In this document: in pieces, positions 10,862 to 22,605 of the stretch | How positions within the stretch are numbered: position 1 is the first letter of the stretch | Layout of the letters: every line of letters starts with the position of its first letter | Assembly (NCBI GenBank): GCA_963965975.1 | Contig: OZ014414.1 | Location: forward strand, 186,001-250,000 | Direction of reading: 5' to 3' | Length of the DNA: 64,000 nt | Source: Xestospongia bergquistia | Taxonomy: Eukaryota; Porifera; Demospongiae; Haplosclerida; Petrosiidae | Position numbers and translations under genes: made by a program | The notes under the pieces: model-generated | Seen by the model: only the letters and a program-made list of their open reading frames with translations | The model's database searches: none | What the model was told of the DNA's origin: nothing

Positions 10862-13800
10862 TTAACTTCTACTCTGTACAATATGTACATTGTCAACTTC
10901 TTCTTCAGCAGACTCCTCAAGATCTGACATCTTGAGCTTACGATTTTCAGAACTCCTACAGGATACAACATTTAAAAGTAATGTTACATTGCTCTCTTAC
11001 CTGAGGGCAGCCCGAGCTGCAGCACGAAATATAGCACTTTTAATGTTTCCACCACTCATTTCAAAATGTGACAAACGTCCGAAATCAACCTCACCATCGA
11101 TAGGAGTCTCCTCAGGAATAAGAAGCTAATTGAAGAAAAGCTATGATAATCCTTAAGATGTTCTATCTACTACTAACCTTCCATAGTTCTTCTCTAAGTT
11201 TCATCGAAGGAGTCTCAAAAGGAAGTACAAATTTGAGACGACGGAAGAATGCTTTGTCCATATTGTTTATGAGGTTAGTGGTAAGAATTATAATACCAGG
11301 GAACCTCTCAATATGATAGAGAAGAACACCTACATCAACATTAGCATATCGGTCAGTAGAGGTACTGCACAAGACAACAAAGAAATAATAACTCCATTAC
11401 CATGTAAATTTAAGGCACAGAGTTGCAATGAATGAAGGACTTAACTTTTTCTTCTTACCTCATATCAGTACGTTGACCAAATAGTCCCTCAGCTTCATCA
11501 AAAACAAGAATAGCATCAGTTGAGCGAGCTTCTTCGAAAATGGAATCAATGTTCTTAGTACTCTCACCAACCCATTTACTTAACAATTCTCCACAGTTTA
11601 CCACCTTTATAATAAAAGATAACACATAGTCACAGAGGACTCATTACTAACCTTTAATGGTTTCCCAACTTCATAACCAATGGCTTCAGCAGCGAGTGAC
11701 TTCCCAGTGCCTGGTGCCCCATGGAAGAGCACTGTCAGTCCTTGTTGTTCTGTTTTACCAAATCCCCACTGACCAAACAATACAGATCTATTGAAGAAAA
11801 GAAACATGTAATTTTTGATGTGACTAAAAGTCTAACCTTGCTTTCTCAAATTGGACAATCTCTTTCAAAGTCTTCATTAATTTTTCAGAAACGATCACTT
11901 TATCAAGTCCGTGCGCAGGCACAAGACGTCGATGAAAGTCTTTCATTCTCAACCTTCCTCTCAATTGTAGGTTAGCTCCTTGAAGTAGATCCTTCTGAGA
12001 GACAATAGGTATCTCACCATCACGAGAGACAGCAATAGAGAGTGCAGACAGGATAGCATTTTTAATAAATCCACCTGTCAATTCGAAACGCAAAGACAAC
12101 AAGCTCTAAATAAAACAAGAAGCAATCATTGATACAGTAATAACTTTATAAAAAGATCTTTCTGTGCTAAGAGCAGGAGTCCACAACCTCTCTAAATGAT
12201 CTCCAATTAACTTACAAGGTCAACATCATCAGCTAACTTCATCTGTTCTGGTATATGGGACTCCCAGATTGCTTTACGGAGAAGATGGTCAGGTTGACGA
12301 AATTCTATAGCTATCATTATACGACGATGCATGGCTTCATCAAGATCATATGGACGGTTTGTAGCCATTATTATCAAACCATCATGTCTAATGTACAAGA
12401 AAATTCACAAGTTAACCTTAAAAGTCAAGAATGTAAGTTTGTTTTTTTACCTTTCAATCTCTGTCAGCAACATATTGACATCGTGACTGCCTTTTTCTCT
12501 TGTTTCAAAGATGGCTTCACATTCATCAAAGAACAAAATGGCATCGTTGATCTTAGCTTCTCGAAAAATAAACTTGAAATTTTCTCCAGCAAACATACTA
12601 CCCAGTGATGGAAAATTAATCAGAAGAACCTAATAATTAAAGGAAATATTAAAAAAAGGTAAGTAATACTTTGACTTGCTTTCTTTTTGAGTTTATTAGC
12701 CAATGCATTAGCCATCATTGTTTTACCAGTACCGGGAGCTCCATGGAACAAGATGACCATTCCTGCTCCATATGTAATAGCATCATCCATACCTAATCTC
12801 TTACGCCATTTTTTATAAGATTCAAAATTACTGACAGTGTTTAATATAAGGGACTTATGTTCCTTACTGAGAATGACCTATAGGATGTGGTATAAATACC
12901 ATATATATTCTAATTATGAGATTAAATAATTCATTATGCTTAATATACCAGGTCCACTAGTAGACTTACCTGATCAAATTGTGTATTGGGGTAATACAAA
13001 TGAGAACCTTCTACAATTTCTGAGAACTCAGTATCTAGTCCAACACAAAAATCCAACATACGACGATCTATTTCCACCTGTTATAAAAGATGTTAATATA
13101 ATGTTTTAATAACTTACACAAGACATTACTGTAATGTATTAATAACTTAATAATCTACCTCAGATCTACTTTAATAACAATTTGTTTAGTTAACCTACAA
13201 AACACACTAGTCATTTTAACCTTTATAATTTAAAAATCCATTTTTGTTATATAAAGATTGTGTTGAGATAATCTTTATGTAAACCTCATACTGAAGAAAA
13301 TTGTTATTTTTGTAAGTCTACATGTAAACAATTTATTTTCTTAATTTCTATTTACCTTAGCACTAGTAGGGTCTCCATTTAATCCAGAGTTATGAACAAT
13401 GATCATTCCTTCTCTAACTAAATTTGCTGTTTTATAAAAATACATACGATGTTTGATCTGATCTTGTAGAGTAGGGCAGAACAACCTCAATAGTTCGCCA
13501 ACAGAGAAAGTACCTTCGCTATTTGAGAATCCAAATCCCATAACTTCAAATGGTATAATCTAAAGAATTCACATGATATTTAATAGTAGAACACTGTAAA
13601 AATTGAATAGTTGGTTTAACCAATACATGGTTATATAGGTTGCATATAGAAAAAGTAAACTTAATACTATTTTGATTACTAATGTGTTATGACATTAATG
13701 GTTATGTAGCTACATAAACAGTAGTACATTAGTAATCAAAACAGTATTATGCTTACTTTTCAACAAAAATAAGTTTGTAATTGTAACCCATATAACCAAA

Positions 13801-16251
13801 TAATGGTTAAATCAACCAATTAATTTTTACAGTGAACATGTGATATTAGATATTAGATCACATAACATTTAATAGTAGAACATGTGATATTTATTAGATA
13901 CCAGATCACATGACCAATACCTTATTTGGTTGAATGATAAAACCAATAAGAGTTAAAAGGACATTCTTCTCAAATGGCTGTAGTCCTCGAGATTCAACCA
14001 TTCTTTCTAGACGAGGAACCATAACTCCAGCCTCTCGAGTAAGCTAGAGAGAAAGATAGATCAAATGATTTCTTCTGAGAGCTAATAAGTATTTTACATA
14101 TCCAGGATTAGTTTGGTGGAAAAACTATCAACATTATTCTACCCAAACACCGAGGTCTCTTTCTCATATCCAGGATTAGTTTGTAATCAGAAGAACTTAC
14201 TTTCAAACGTCTTTCACATTTTTTTGCTAATACTTTTGCTTTACTCTCAGCTTCTCTCTATAATAAAAAATAATTAATTAATAACTATCAAATTATAAAT
14301 AATTAGATTACTTTTTGTCTGATAGTGCGAGTATCACGCACCTCATCATCCAACTGAGTCTGTTTATATTTAGAACGATAATCAGATAAAATTTGTAATA
14401 CATACTTCCATTTCCATTCGTGAGTCCATTGAATTGACCTTCAATTTTTGAGTTATTAACTAAATTAATAATATTAATAATAATTATTTTTATAAAACAA
14501 AAGACTAATTAGAGGATAAAATGAAGTCATGCTATTATTATAGAAAGTTGATTAACTTCATCTGTTGCTAAGCAACTATTAAAATATATCACCTGAAAAT
14601 GGTCATCCAAATATTCAAGATCAGTCTTATAAGGAGTAAGTTTGTCAGAATCACCCTCTGTGTCATCTGTAGAAGGTTCTATATATTTTTTCTTCACATC
14701 TTTCTCTCTTTCTCTTTCAAAACGCAATAGTTCAGCAAGATCTAATACATCATTTCCTGGAGGCTTTTTGTCCTCAACAGGAGATTCTGCTTCATCTTCC
14801 TTAGAATCATCCTATAAAAGTAAACAATAATATAGTGTGAAGTCAAAATTATCTTAACAGCGTCAGATATCAATTTATAAATTCCAAATACCCTCAAATG
14901 AATTGCATTGATGCCAACATCATAACCACATCAATAAAAGCGAATCCTTTTTCTGATTACAAAGCCAAACAATACTAACAACTGACCTTTGTTATTCCAG
15001 ATTCTAATCCAGGTTGTACTACAGGTGTTACTTGAGAACTTGTCTCCTTTGATAGCCAACTGCCCCCTCTAAGATGTTCATTACCACCTTCTTCAACAAT
15101 AACATCAGCTAAACATGTTTGTTCCAATTTTAGAAAGTCATTGGATTTCAGAGGAGCACCTGCTAAAGCATGCAACGACACCTCATCAAAACCTAGATAT
15201 GAATGAAGCAAATACATTTGTTGTACGTCAGGGAATAGTCCTTGTTTCATGTGAAGACGTTCTTGGCCCAAAAAATTCATCATCTCAGATATTTTCATGT
15301 TGAAAACTCGACAAATAGAGAGAGTACCAGTGTTATATGAAGGACCTGATGGCATCGCTCGTCTATCATCACGATCTGTCTTTCCAATCTAAAAAAGAAA
15401 CACTCAAATTATGTAGTAGTCATGTGATTATCATGTGATATCTACACATACTACTAAACTAATGTTGAGGGAGTGAAAATTTGGTCAGTCTGTCAACACA
15501 AAGGGCAATGATTAGGTTATAAACTAAACCACAATACTTTCACTTTCAGTTTAAAAATTAAAAGAAGTTAACTTGTTTGACTTGCTCCTTTGATATACTT
15601 ACCTGCCATACTAAAATGTATACCATAATATTTGTTTCTGCTTCAGATAGCTTAAGACGTCGAGACAACCTAATAACACGAGGTAGCCCTGCCTCTCCAT
15701 TAATTTTCTCTGTTGCTTTAAGTTTTAAGTCACAAATTTTGAGGAGGCGGTCAGCAATTTTTTTTAATGCTGTTACCAAGGACTTGTGACTTTTACAATC
15801 CAACTAAATAAAATGGATACAACATTAATAGTTAAATAGTACAATTAATGGATCAACAATTTGCATAAATGGATGAATAGGAATACACATGTATGTTCAA
15901 AGAAAATATTTCAAAATGATATTGCTTGCATTGTCTACCTCTCTATCTATTTTGTGTGGCTCTAGGAGCTCATTCCGAAGACTGCTCTCTGCACTTTCAG
16001 CTGAAAGTTTAGCATTATAATATGTCTCTGCAAGATCAATGAATGTTTCATTCAAATTGTCTTTCCCAAGTGGAGTACTAAAAAAAAATATATATATATA
16101 TATGATATAAGATTCAACATTATATGTTAAGTTACTTTGGATCTTCATCTAATATTTTCAGTTGTTTTGTAGTCAGAACAGAAAGAATTTGAGGATAAAT
16201 ACTTTGAACATTCCCAAGGAAAGTCACTGCGTCTGGAAATTCTTCCATCAT
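10862..16251 (-). CDS. Tandem double-AAA ATPase, copy 2, with altered C-terminus
   Basis: Same exon structure and both GAPGTGKT/S Walker A motifs as copy 1, with no disabling change noted in the exons I read. Differences: the exon-4 region reads KTDRDDRRAMPSGPS, missing three residues relative to copy 1. After the shared EESAEEEV the frame crosses the duplication junction and ends NVHIVQSRS, so the copy 1 tail (GKTSTRTSFRRQDSATDG) is replaced. An in-frame upstream ATG at 16335 overlaps the start of the divergent C1D copy (the ATG codons share the palindrome CATG); the internal start at 16251 is equivalent to copy 1. Both starts are possible. Function is as copy 1. Confidence 0.7.
13592..13834. 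mobile_element. MITE-like element with long TIRs in a copy 2 AAA intron
   Basis: A 243-bp insertion is absent from the matching place in copy 1. Its ends are CACTGTAAAAATT and its reverse complement, with inverted similarity continuing for roughly 100 bp per arm. Comparison with copy 1 (agtagaacatgtg) gives either an AA target duplication with CACTG ends, or GAAC with ACTGT ends. The first would fit a CACTA-type element. It carries no open frame, so it is non-autonomous. Confidence 0.85.
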
Positions 16252-16333
16252 CTGTACATGGGAAGTAGCCACACCCTCAATTGAGTATACAGAAATCTTG
16301 CTTTGGTTATCACGTGGAAGAAGGGAAGAGATC

Positions 16334-17257
16334 ATGGCCTCAAAGTCTAAAAAAAGGAAAGTAGAAGATGAGGATAAAGTACCTGAAGAAATTGAAGAAC
16401 AATATCTAGATTGTCATCACTCACTGGCTAGTATAGAAAAAATTTTAAAACCTCTTTTAGCTACCTCTAGAACTGCTTCAGAAGAAAGGTATCTTCCACC
16501 CTCGAGATCCACTCCTATTTTTTATTACTTGGTTCTCTCTCTCTCATAGCTCTCTAATCTTGACAATGCATCACTGACTTTAACACTATGTTACACTATT
16601 AATTCATTATTCTGGGGTGAGCTGGTTAGCTTGATTTTGTCAGTATCAATGATACAATCTAAGTTGATACAACAACTTATTTTATCAACTTAGATTGTAT
16701 CATTGATACTGATATTGATACTGATATTGTGTTAACATTTAAGTAATAGTCACAGAGCTGTGAACAGACACTACCTTAATGGGTTAACCCCTATCCAAAA
16801 TATTAATTAAGTCATTTTGAGCTCCATTTAACTGTGTTTGGTTTACAACTCTGTTGACGATAACTGTTTATAAACTTGGTTGTCATAGTTACTGTTATTG
16901 TCATTTAATTTAGTGTACTTAACAACACAAGGGGTAAATCCCAAATCCCATAACATTAAAACTGAACTGGTGAGAGAAAATGAGAATGTAATATAGAAAA
17001 TTTGCTTTTAAATCATATTGTTAAGAGAGAATACAGGAGTATATGCAAAGAACTAATGTAACTAGTGAGAGATTAAAGGGAGGTTAGTATATAGTATGTC
17101 TATAGTCTATTGTTCCTTCATCCATACAGTTAGTGTATTAATGATATTGTGTATTATTATAGAAGTACCACATGTTAATAAAGAAGCTGCTAAAAGATTT
17201 GTTAAGAATGCACTCTGGGATGAAGAAGGTATAGCTAGTTTATTAACTATTATCTAG
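16334..17257 (+). pseudogene. C1D: C1D copy 2, frameshifted
   Basis: All five exons of copy 1 are recognisable in order, ending in the same RFVKNALWDEEG exon. Exon 1 (16334-16488) has 155 nt instead of 156, because the run before the donor has lost one A (gaagaaag|gtatc). Joined to exon 2 at 16550, the frame is lost and a stop follows within about ten codons. No alternative donor was found that restores it. The upstream half still encodes the basic N-terminus. Most likely a young pseudogene, unless the missing base is a sequence error or allele. Confidence 0.7.
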
Positions 17258-18118
17258 TTAATTAAGGGACTTTTCTATAGCTGCTGCACAGTCAAGTAAA
17301 AAAAGATCACGAGATGAGACTAACTAAATTATATATAACAAATATCATGAAAGCATTTATGACAATAATATTAATAACACGGAAATCAGTTAATAATAGT
17401 TAATTATATGATGTCATCATAATCTACTAATTATGATGACCTCATATTCAATGTATATGAAAAGTTTAAAACAAATGTACTATATAAAATGTTAAAGTTA
17501 TAGCCTGTTATGAGGACTTTGGGGTATACATTAAACCAGTAATCCATAACACTAGGACATACACTACATAACACTAGGACGTACATGACCATGATGAGGT
17601 TATGTATTTTTACAATAAATTTACTGACAATTCTTATAAAAACTAGATGAGTTGACTACAGCAACTATTAAATTATATACTATAGCTTAGAACTTGTCTC
17701 AACTTCCATATTAGTATCTATGATTACTCATGTTTGAATTTTGTTTACTAGGTAGTATTTATAATGATATTATCACTTGTTTACTTGCACATTGCATTAA
17801 TAACTTAATACTCTCATTCCAAACACCCACACCTTATGTAATGTACTTATCATTATAATAATATATATAATTAGAAATTGATTTCATTTTCACACAATTA
17901 CATGTTATAATAAAATATTCATGTATGCTTAGTGTGAATAGATGTCATAGTATGAGAGAGAAGAGATGGATTATTTAGAAATGGGACACAAATTGTCGTA
18001 TATAATTATATATATATATGTCTGTTTACATTATTACAGTAGTAAATTATAACCATAATAGGATATATATACTACTGTCACAAACATTCTCTCTATATGC
18101 ATAATTATTACATTACAC

Positions 18119-18172
<54 letters not shown>

Positions 18173-18553
18173 CATATATATATATATATATATTACTAGT
18201 ACAATGTGTTCTAAGTAATGTGTGGTGATTAACTAAAGTAATGTATAAATCATAACACATTGTTCTCAAACTGGTGATGAGGTTTAAGGTTGCATTCGTC
18301 CAGTGTTGTTCATGAACAAACAGAATACCATAATGATGTTCTATTAAACTGTCCATGTAATTTCAAATATTATTATAGGATCATATTTTATCTTGATCTA
18401 CTTGCCCAGTATTGAAGTCATCTTGGCAACCATTTGTAACAAATTTAATTACATAAAATCAGTTAACAAAAAGTTTAAAAAAAAACATTTTCACTCAATA
18501 CATTGATACAATAATGTACAACAATAAATGAAGCCATATCATGACAATAAATT
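17258..18553. other. Intergenic, duplicate of 7930-9202
   Basis: No gene was found. It contains an interrupted TA microsatellite at about 18120-18193 and the same C1D and membrane-gene flanks as the first unit. Confidence 0.7.
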
Positions 18554-19445
18554 TTAGCGAGGCATACAGCGAGATAATAAACCACATATATATATAATTG
18601 GACTGTTATTTATAGCATCATTAACTTGTATAGCAATCGACAGGTAAGGTTCATTATACGATGGAATGGGAGAACGGAATTCCTTATAGGCATATCGACA
18701 ATGACCTGTCAATACTGAAGCAGATGGCATACTTTCTTGAGCTACATGGTGCTCAAATTTATTTATGAATTGACGTATTGCCCATATCCGATGGAACAGC
18801 TCAACTAATCCCAATACAATATAGAAATAACTGTTATTAACTTCAATACTACTAGAAGTATTGATGGTAATAATGACAATCATTGTTAAAAGATGTAATA
18901 TCATAATGACATTAAACGAAATGTTTGCTAACGCAAATGCTAGAACCCATATTCCTGAAGCAGCTTGTCGTTGGTCAAATGATGTCAAGTAGATGATTTG
19001 ACAGAAGGAATGGATAACAAGGCTAAAAGCTGGAAAGATATGCAGTAGCCTTACTATTGGAGCAAATGTTACTGTCCAAGTGGCAAATACGTTATATATT
19101 ATTTCGACGTCATAGAAAAACACGCCCAATGCAAGCAATACAGCTGATCCATTAAATCGTACGCAAGGTTTTCGTTCGAACATCTTCTTAACAGAAATAC
19201 TAATAACTGTTGTCAATAGCAACCAGATAGCAATGACATTTAAGTCGCTTAATTGAGTGGATATATAGTCGGTCTTCCATTGTTGATCCAATTCAGGCAG
19301 GTATATAAGCAGCAACCGAAACACTACTGCTAAAGCTAGCCAGGAAGTAGAGATCACATAGATGACATGACGAAATCTGAATGCACAAAATAAATTGAAT
19401 ACAGATACATTCTACAATCCTCCATACTTACCGAGGCAAGTTCAT
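18554..19445 (-). CDS. Six-TM membrane protein, family member B
   Basis: The mini-exon is 19432-19445 (14 nt, MNLPR) and exon 2 is 18554-19376, together 278 residues. This copy has ATC where member A has its internal exon-2 ATG (MNLPRFRHVIYVIS), which supports the mini-exon as the real start. Differences from A are scattered conservative changes in TM3-TM4 (for example FFYDVEIIYNVF and RLLHIFPAFSLVIHSF). The motifs FCQIIYL and LGLVELFHR are kept. Function unknown; product of the 9-kb segmental duplication. Confidence 0.75.
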
Positions 19446-19482
19446 ACTGAGCCTTATATATGAGTTATCTATAGGCTATAGT

Positions 19483-19547
19483 ATATCAATCTCCAAAGTC
19501 TCTGTGACAAGAAAAATAGGCCAAAGTCTTCATATCAACAACAGAAC
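19483..19547 (-). promoter_or_regulatory. Conserved upstream block of member B
   Basis: Copy of the block described for member A, starting about 38 bp upstream of the mini-exon ATG. It is expected by duplication, so on its own it adds little evidence of function. Confidence 0.45.
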
Positions 19548-20190
19548 AGAATAGACTAAAGAGCAACGCTATAGTTGTGTACTCTAATATACAACAGAGT
19601 GTCATGTGATCATAAACATTACATCATTGTCTCCAGGAGTCCAGGTCCAAAATTTACTTTTTCCCAGAAGCAAAAAATCCACAGATTCCCCAGACCCTAT
19701 ATATAATTTCCCCAGAATATCTTTGTTACAAATATTCACTCATTATCACAGTAAAATTTAAGTGTAAGTTAGTCAGTCAAAGCTATCTGAGTCATATATA
19801 GTATTGTTTACCATTTTATACATGTCCAAATCTGGATCAAATTCAATGCAGCATGTATGTTGAAGAAAGACCTTGTTTTGCCATTAGCAAAGCATCACTT
19901 TTAGTTGATTCCAGATTGGGGTCCTTCTCCCAAGTGTTGTTATACTTTTGTTTATAAATTTTTCTCTTCCTCTTCTTCTGGTGAGTGGTGACTGCCTTGT
20001 ATCAGTATCATATTCAGAGGCTTCGGAACTTATCGTTTCCTCCATTCTTTAGCACACTCAGAAACACACTGTTTATTCTCGATTTGAATTTTAAAGTCTG
20101 ACATGCAGTTGGAATCAATTTCCACATGTACACTGATGTTTATATGACAGCTGTTACATGAATGTATTATAAACACTAGTTATATACACT

Positions 20191-20310
20191 TGATAATGTG
20201 TTGTATGTACTCTACTCTCATACTTAACTTCTACCCAGTATTATACATTACAATGTATATATTATACAGGATATAAGTTAAGTATGAGAGTAGTGTATAA
20301 CACATTATCA
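20191..20310. repeat. Inverted repeat at the end of segmental unit 2
   Basis: 20191-20232 (tgataatgtgttgtatgtac...) is followed at 20273-20310 by its near reverse complement (agttaagtatgagagtag...), with a 40-bp spacer. It sits exactly at the duplication boundary and may mark a template switch during rearrangement. Confidence 0.8.
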
Positions 20311-20364
20311 AAGACCCTAAAGAATACAAAATATTCCTAGATTTGTCATTATGTATTATTATAG

Positions 20365-20444
20365 AAGTACCACATGTTAATAAAGAAGCTGCTAAAAGAT
20401 TTGTTAAGAATGCACTCTGGAATGAAGAAGGTATGACTAGTTAA
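20365..20444 (+). pseudogene. C1D: Detached last exon of C1D (third copy)
   Basis: An acceptor-like ttattatag is followed by a frame reading VPHVNKEAAKRFVKNALW and ending early at TAA after NEEGMTS. No other C1D exon lies upstream. It is followed by the usual C1D 3' flank. This is a truncated third duplicate. Confidence 0.85.
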
Positions 20445-20702
20445 TTAACTATTATCTAATTAATTAAGGAACTATTCTATAGTTGCTGCACAGTCAAGTA
20501 AAAAACAATCACGAGATGAGACTATATATAACAAATGTCCTGACCAATTAATCACAAACATTTCATTAATGACAACAATACTTCTACATGAGTAAGAAAC
20601 ATTTATTACTAAAATAAATCACTTAAAACATTACAAAAATACAATTAGTATAAAAAAAATACTAAACCTATTTTTATACACAACAGTTTATTAGAAGTCA
20701 TG

Positions 20703-21679
20703 TCACACAATGTTATCATCATACATACCAGTGACCACTTCACTACTGTTATTATTATTAAGCCCTGTACATGTAGATGAAGCAGGGTAAAGGTCATCAT
20801 CTGTATCATCACAACTGAAACAACTTAAAATACAATGTACTGAGACAACAAGCTGAGTACACCTCCAGCCTTCTGTTGTTTCCACATACGATACTTTATA
20901 TTCTTTAAGGTTCTTATGAATACGCCACAGCTTATAACAACAACGCAACGAATAAAGTCGAAACGTAAGTTCCAAAATGCCTAGCACAAATCCAATACAC
21001 ATATCGACAGTATCATGTTGTCCATGAAGAAATGCTATGAAAGTCGTAATCATAACACTTGCCAGATATTCTATCATAGCCACATCAAAAGAACAGCTCA
21101 ATGTTACATAAAATATGAGATGTTTTAGATTTAAATGGCGCCGACACAATTTAAAGTGCCTTAGAAAATATACTTGAAAGACTGTATATAAAGGTACTAT
21201 GATAAATGGCATCACTAGGCCTATTTGTGCAAGTATTTTAAAGTGTTCAATTAAATGAGAATATATATGAATTATCATCCAAAGTTGATATAATAGTAAT
21301 GGCACAACGGATAACAGGAATTTTACATAGCGGAATGCATCATTTAACATTACAATTGGACGTCTTCTAAGTCGGTTCTTTATCTTCAAGAAGAAATTTG
21401 AAGTTTGTAGATAACAAATCTCTTTTAACAATACCACACATATTATCGTCATTGTAAGCCATATAACATTACTACAGACGATACACATAGTACCTGGCGA
21501 ATCAAGGTTGAAGTTAACAAGGAGAGTCCGAAGAGCAATAGCCATAGCTAGGACTTTAGCGCTGCTGTAGCTCAGAATATAAGTAAATTTACTTAGTGAT
21601 CTATGTAGAAATTAGAATATTAGAATATATAATATAGAATATCTTGACGAATAACTAACCTCTCGGAAAAGGGAGGCAT
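20703..21679 (-). CDS. Six-TM membrane protein, family member C
   Basis: The mini-exon is 21660-21679 (20 nt, MPPFSES with the next base) and exon 2 is 20703-21570, together 295 residues. TM segments lie around residues 15-35, 42-62, 85-112, 118-150, 160-190 and 198-220. Motifs: YQLWMIIHIY in TM3, FQVYFLRHF in TM4, LGILELTFRLY in the last TM. The tail is acidic and Asn-rich (DDTDDDLYPASS), unlike A and B. C is clearly diverged from A/B but shares gene structure, strand and the upstream block. Function unknown. Confidence 0.7.
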
Positions 21680-21802
21680 CACTGAGAAAATTAAAATTAA
21701 AGAAATACCACTAACCAACACGATATTTTTATCCTTTACCGTAGACTTCTTTTTATGGAATAATAACGTTTTCTGTCAATAAACATATAATAATTATATA
21801 GG

Positions 21803-21870
21803 ATATCAATCTCCAACGTCTCTGTGACAAGAAAAATAGATCAAACTCCACATATCAACAACAGAGACAA
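21803..21870 (-). promoter_or_regulatory. Conserved upstream block of member C
   Basis: atcaatctccaacgtctctg followed by catatcaacaacagagac, as upstream of A and B but about 125 bp from the mini-exon ATG. Because the coding regions of C and A are strongly diverged, conservation here suggests either constraint or a later duplication of the flank. Confidence 0.5.
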
Positions 21871-21947
21871 CGGAATACTGAAGAATGGTACAGACAGCGC
21901 TCGATTTTTAACCAGTTTAGATATTGCACAAGCACAGATTGTCTGTC

Positions 21948-22137
21948 ATGTGACATTAGTCTCGTTAGTTTCTATAGTAACTAATTTTTAACTTGTGACA
22001 TCAGTCTCGTTAGTTTCTATAGTAACTAGTAATTTTAAACTTGTGACATCAGTCTCGTTAGTTTCTATAGTAACTAGTAATTTTAAACTTGTGACATCAG
22101 TCTCGTTAGTTTCTATAGTAACTAGTAATTTTTAACT
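21948..22137. repeat. 45-48-bp tandem repeat
   Basis: Four copies of a unit containing tctcgttagtttctatagta and actagtaatttttaac, with starts spaced 45, 48 and 48 bp. It lies in the spacer upstream of member C. Confidence 0.9.
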
Positions 22138-22365
22138 CTTTCTTATATATTACAATTATTGTTTACTCAGTTGTAAGATGATGAGATCCTTGCTATTGTT
22201 CCTTATGAGGAAAATTAATCAAATTCATGATCATCGCCTATAGTTCCGTTCACATGGGGTCGTCACCTGATATAGATTATAATAATTATAAATGAACTAT
22301 TAACAGCTATATACATAATAAAAAAGAAATCATTAAAAGACGAGAATGACAACCACATAATATAC

Positions 22366-22605
22366 ACTAAACAGTTCATTCTAGATGCTCACTATAGCTA
22401 CAATGACAATAATACTAAACAGTTCATTCTAGATGCTCACTATAGCTACAATGACAATAATACTAAACAGTTCATTCTAGATGCTCACTATAGCTACAAT
22501 GACAATAATACTAAACAGTTCATTCTAGATGCTCACTATAGCTACAATGACAATAATACTAAACAGTTCATTCTAGATGCTCACTATAGCTACAATAACA
22601 ATAAT
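22366..22605. repeat. 48-bp tandem repeat, 5 copies
   Basis: Five nearly identical 48-bp copies beginning actaaacagttcattctaga and ending caatgacaataat. The homogeneity suggests recent expansion. No open frame. Confidence 0.95.

Larger units (their letters stand above)
1728..10872. repeat. Segmental tandem duplication, unit 1
   Basis: This matches 10894-20234 in direct orientation with an initial offset of 9166 bases. The unit spans all of the AAA gene except its last few codons, C1D, a long intergenic region with a TA microsatellite, and membrane-family gene A with its upstream region. Similarity begins in the last AAA exon and ends in a short tract (cttaacttctac). Exons are nearly identical; introns differ by small indels and one inserted element. 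Confidence 0.9.
10894..20234. repeat. Segmental tandem duplication, unit 2
   Basis: Direct copy of 1728-10872. It starts inside the last AAA exon (caacttcttcttcagcag) and ends at cttaacttctac. It is immediately followed by an inverted copy of its own last ~38 bp and then by a fragment of the last C1D exon, suggesting a third, truncated round of copying. Confidence 0.9.

Noticed and set aside
22366-22605. Five regular 48-bp repeats, considered as a CRISPR-like array
   Set aside because: The units abut directly with no unique spacers, and the context is animal nuclear DNA; it is an ordinary minisatellite.
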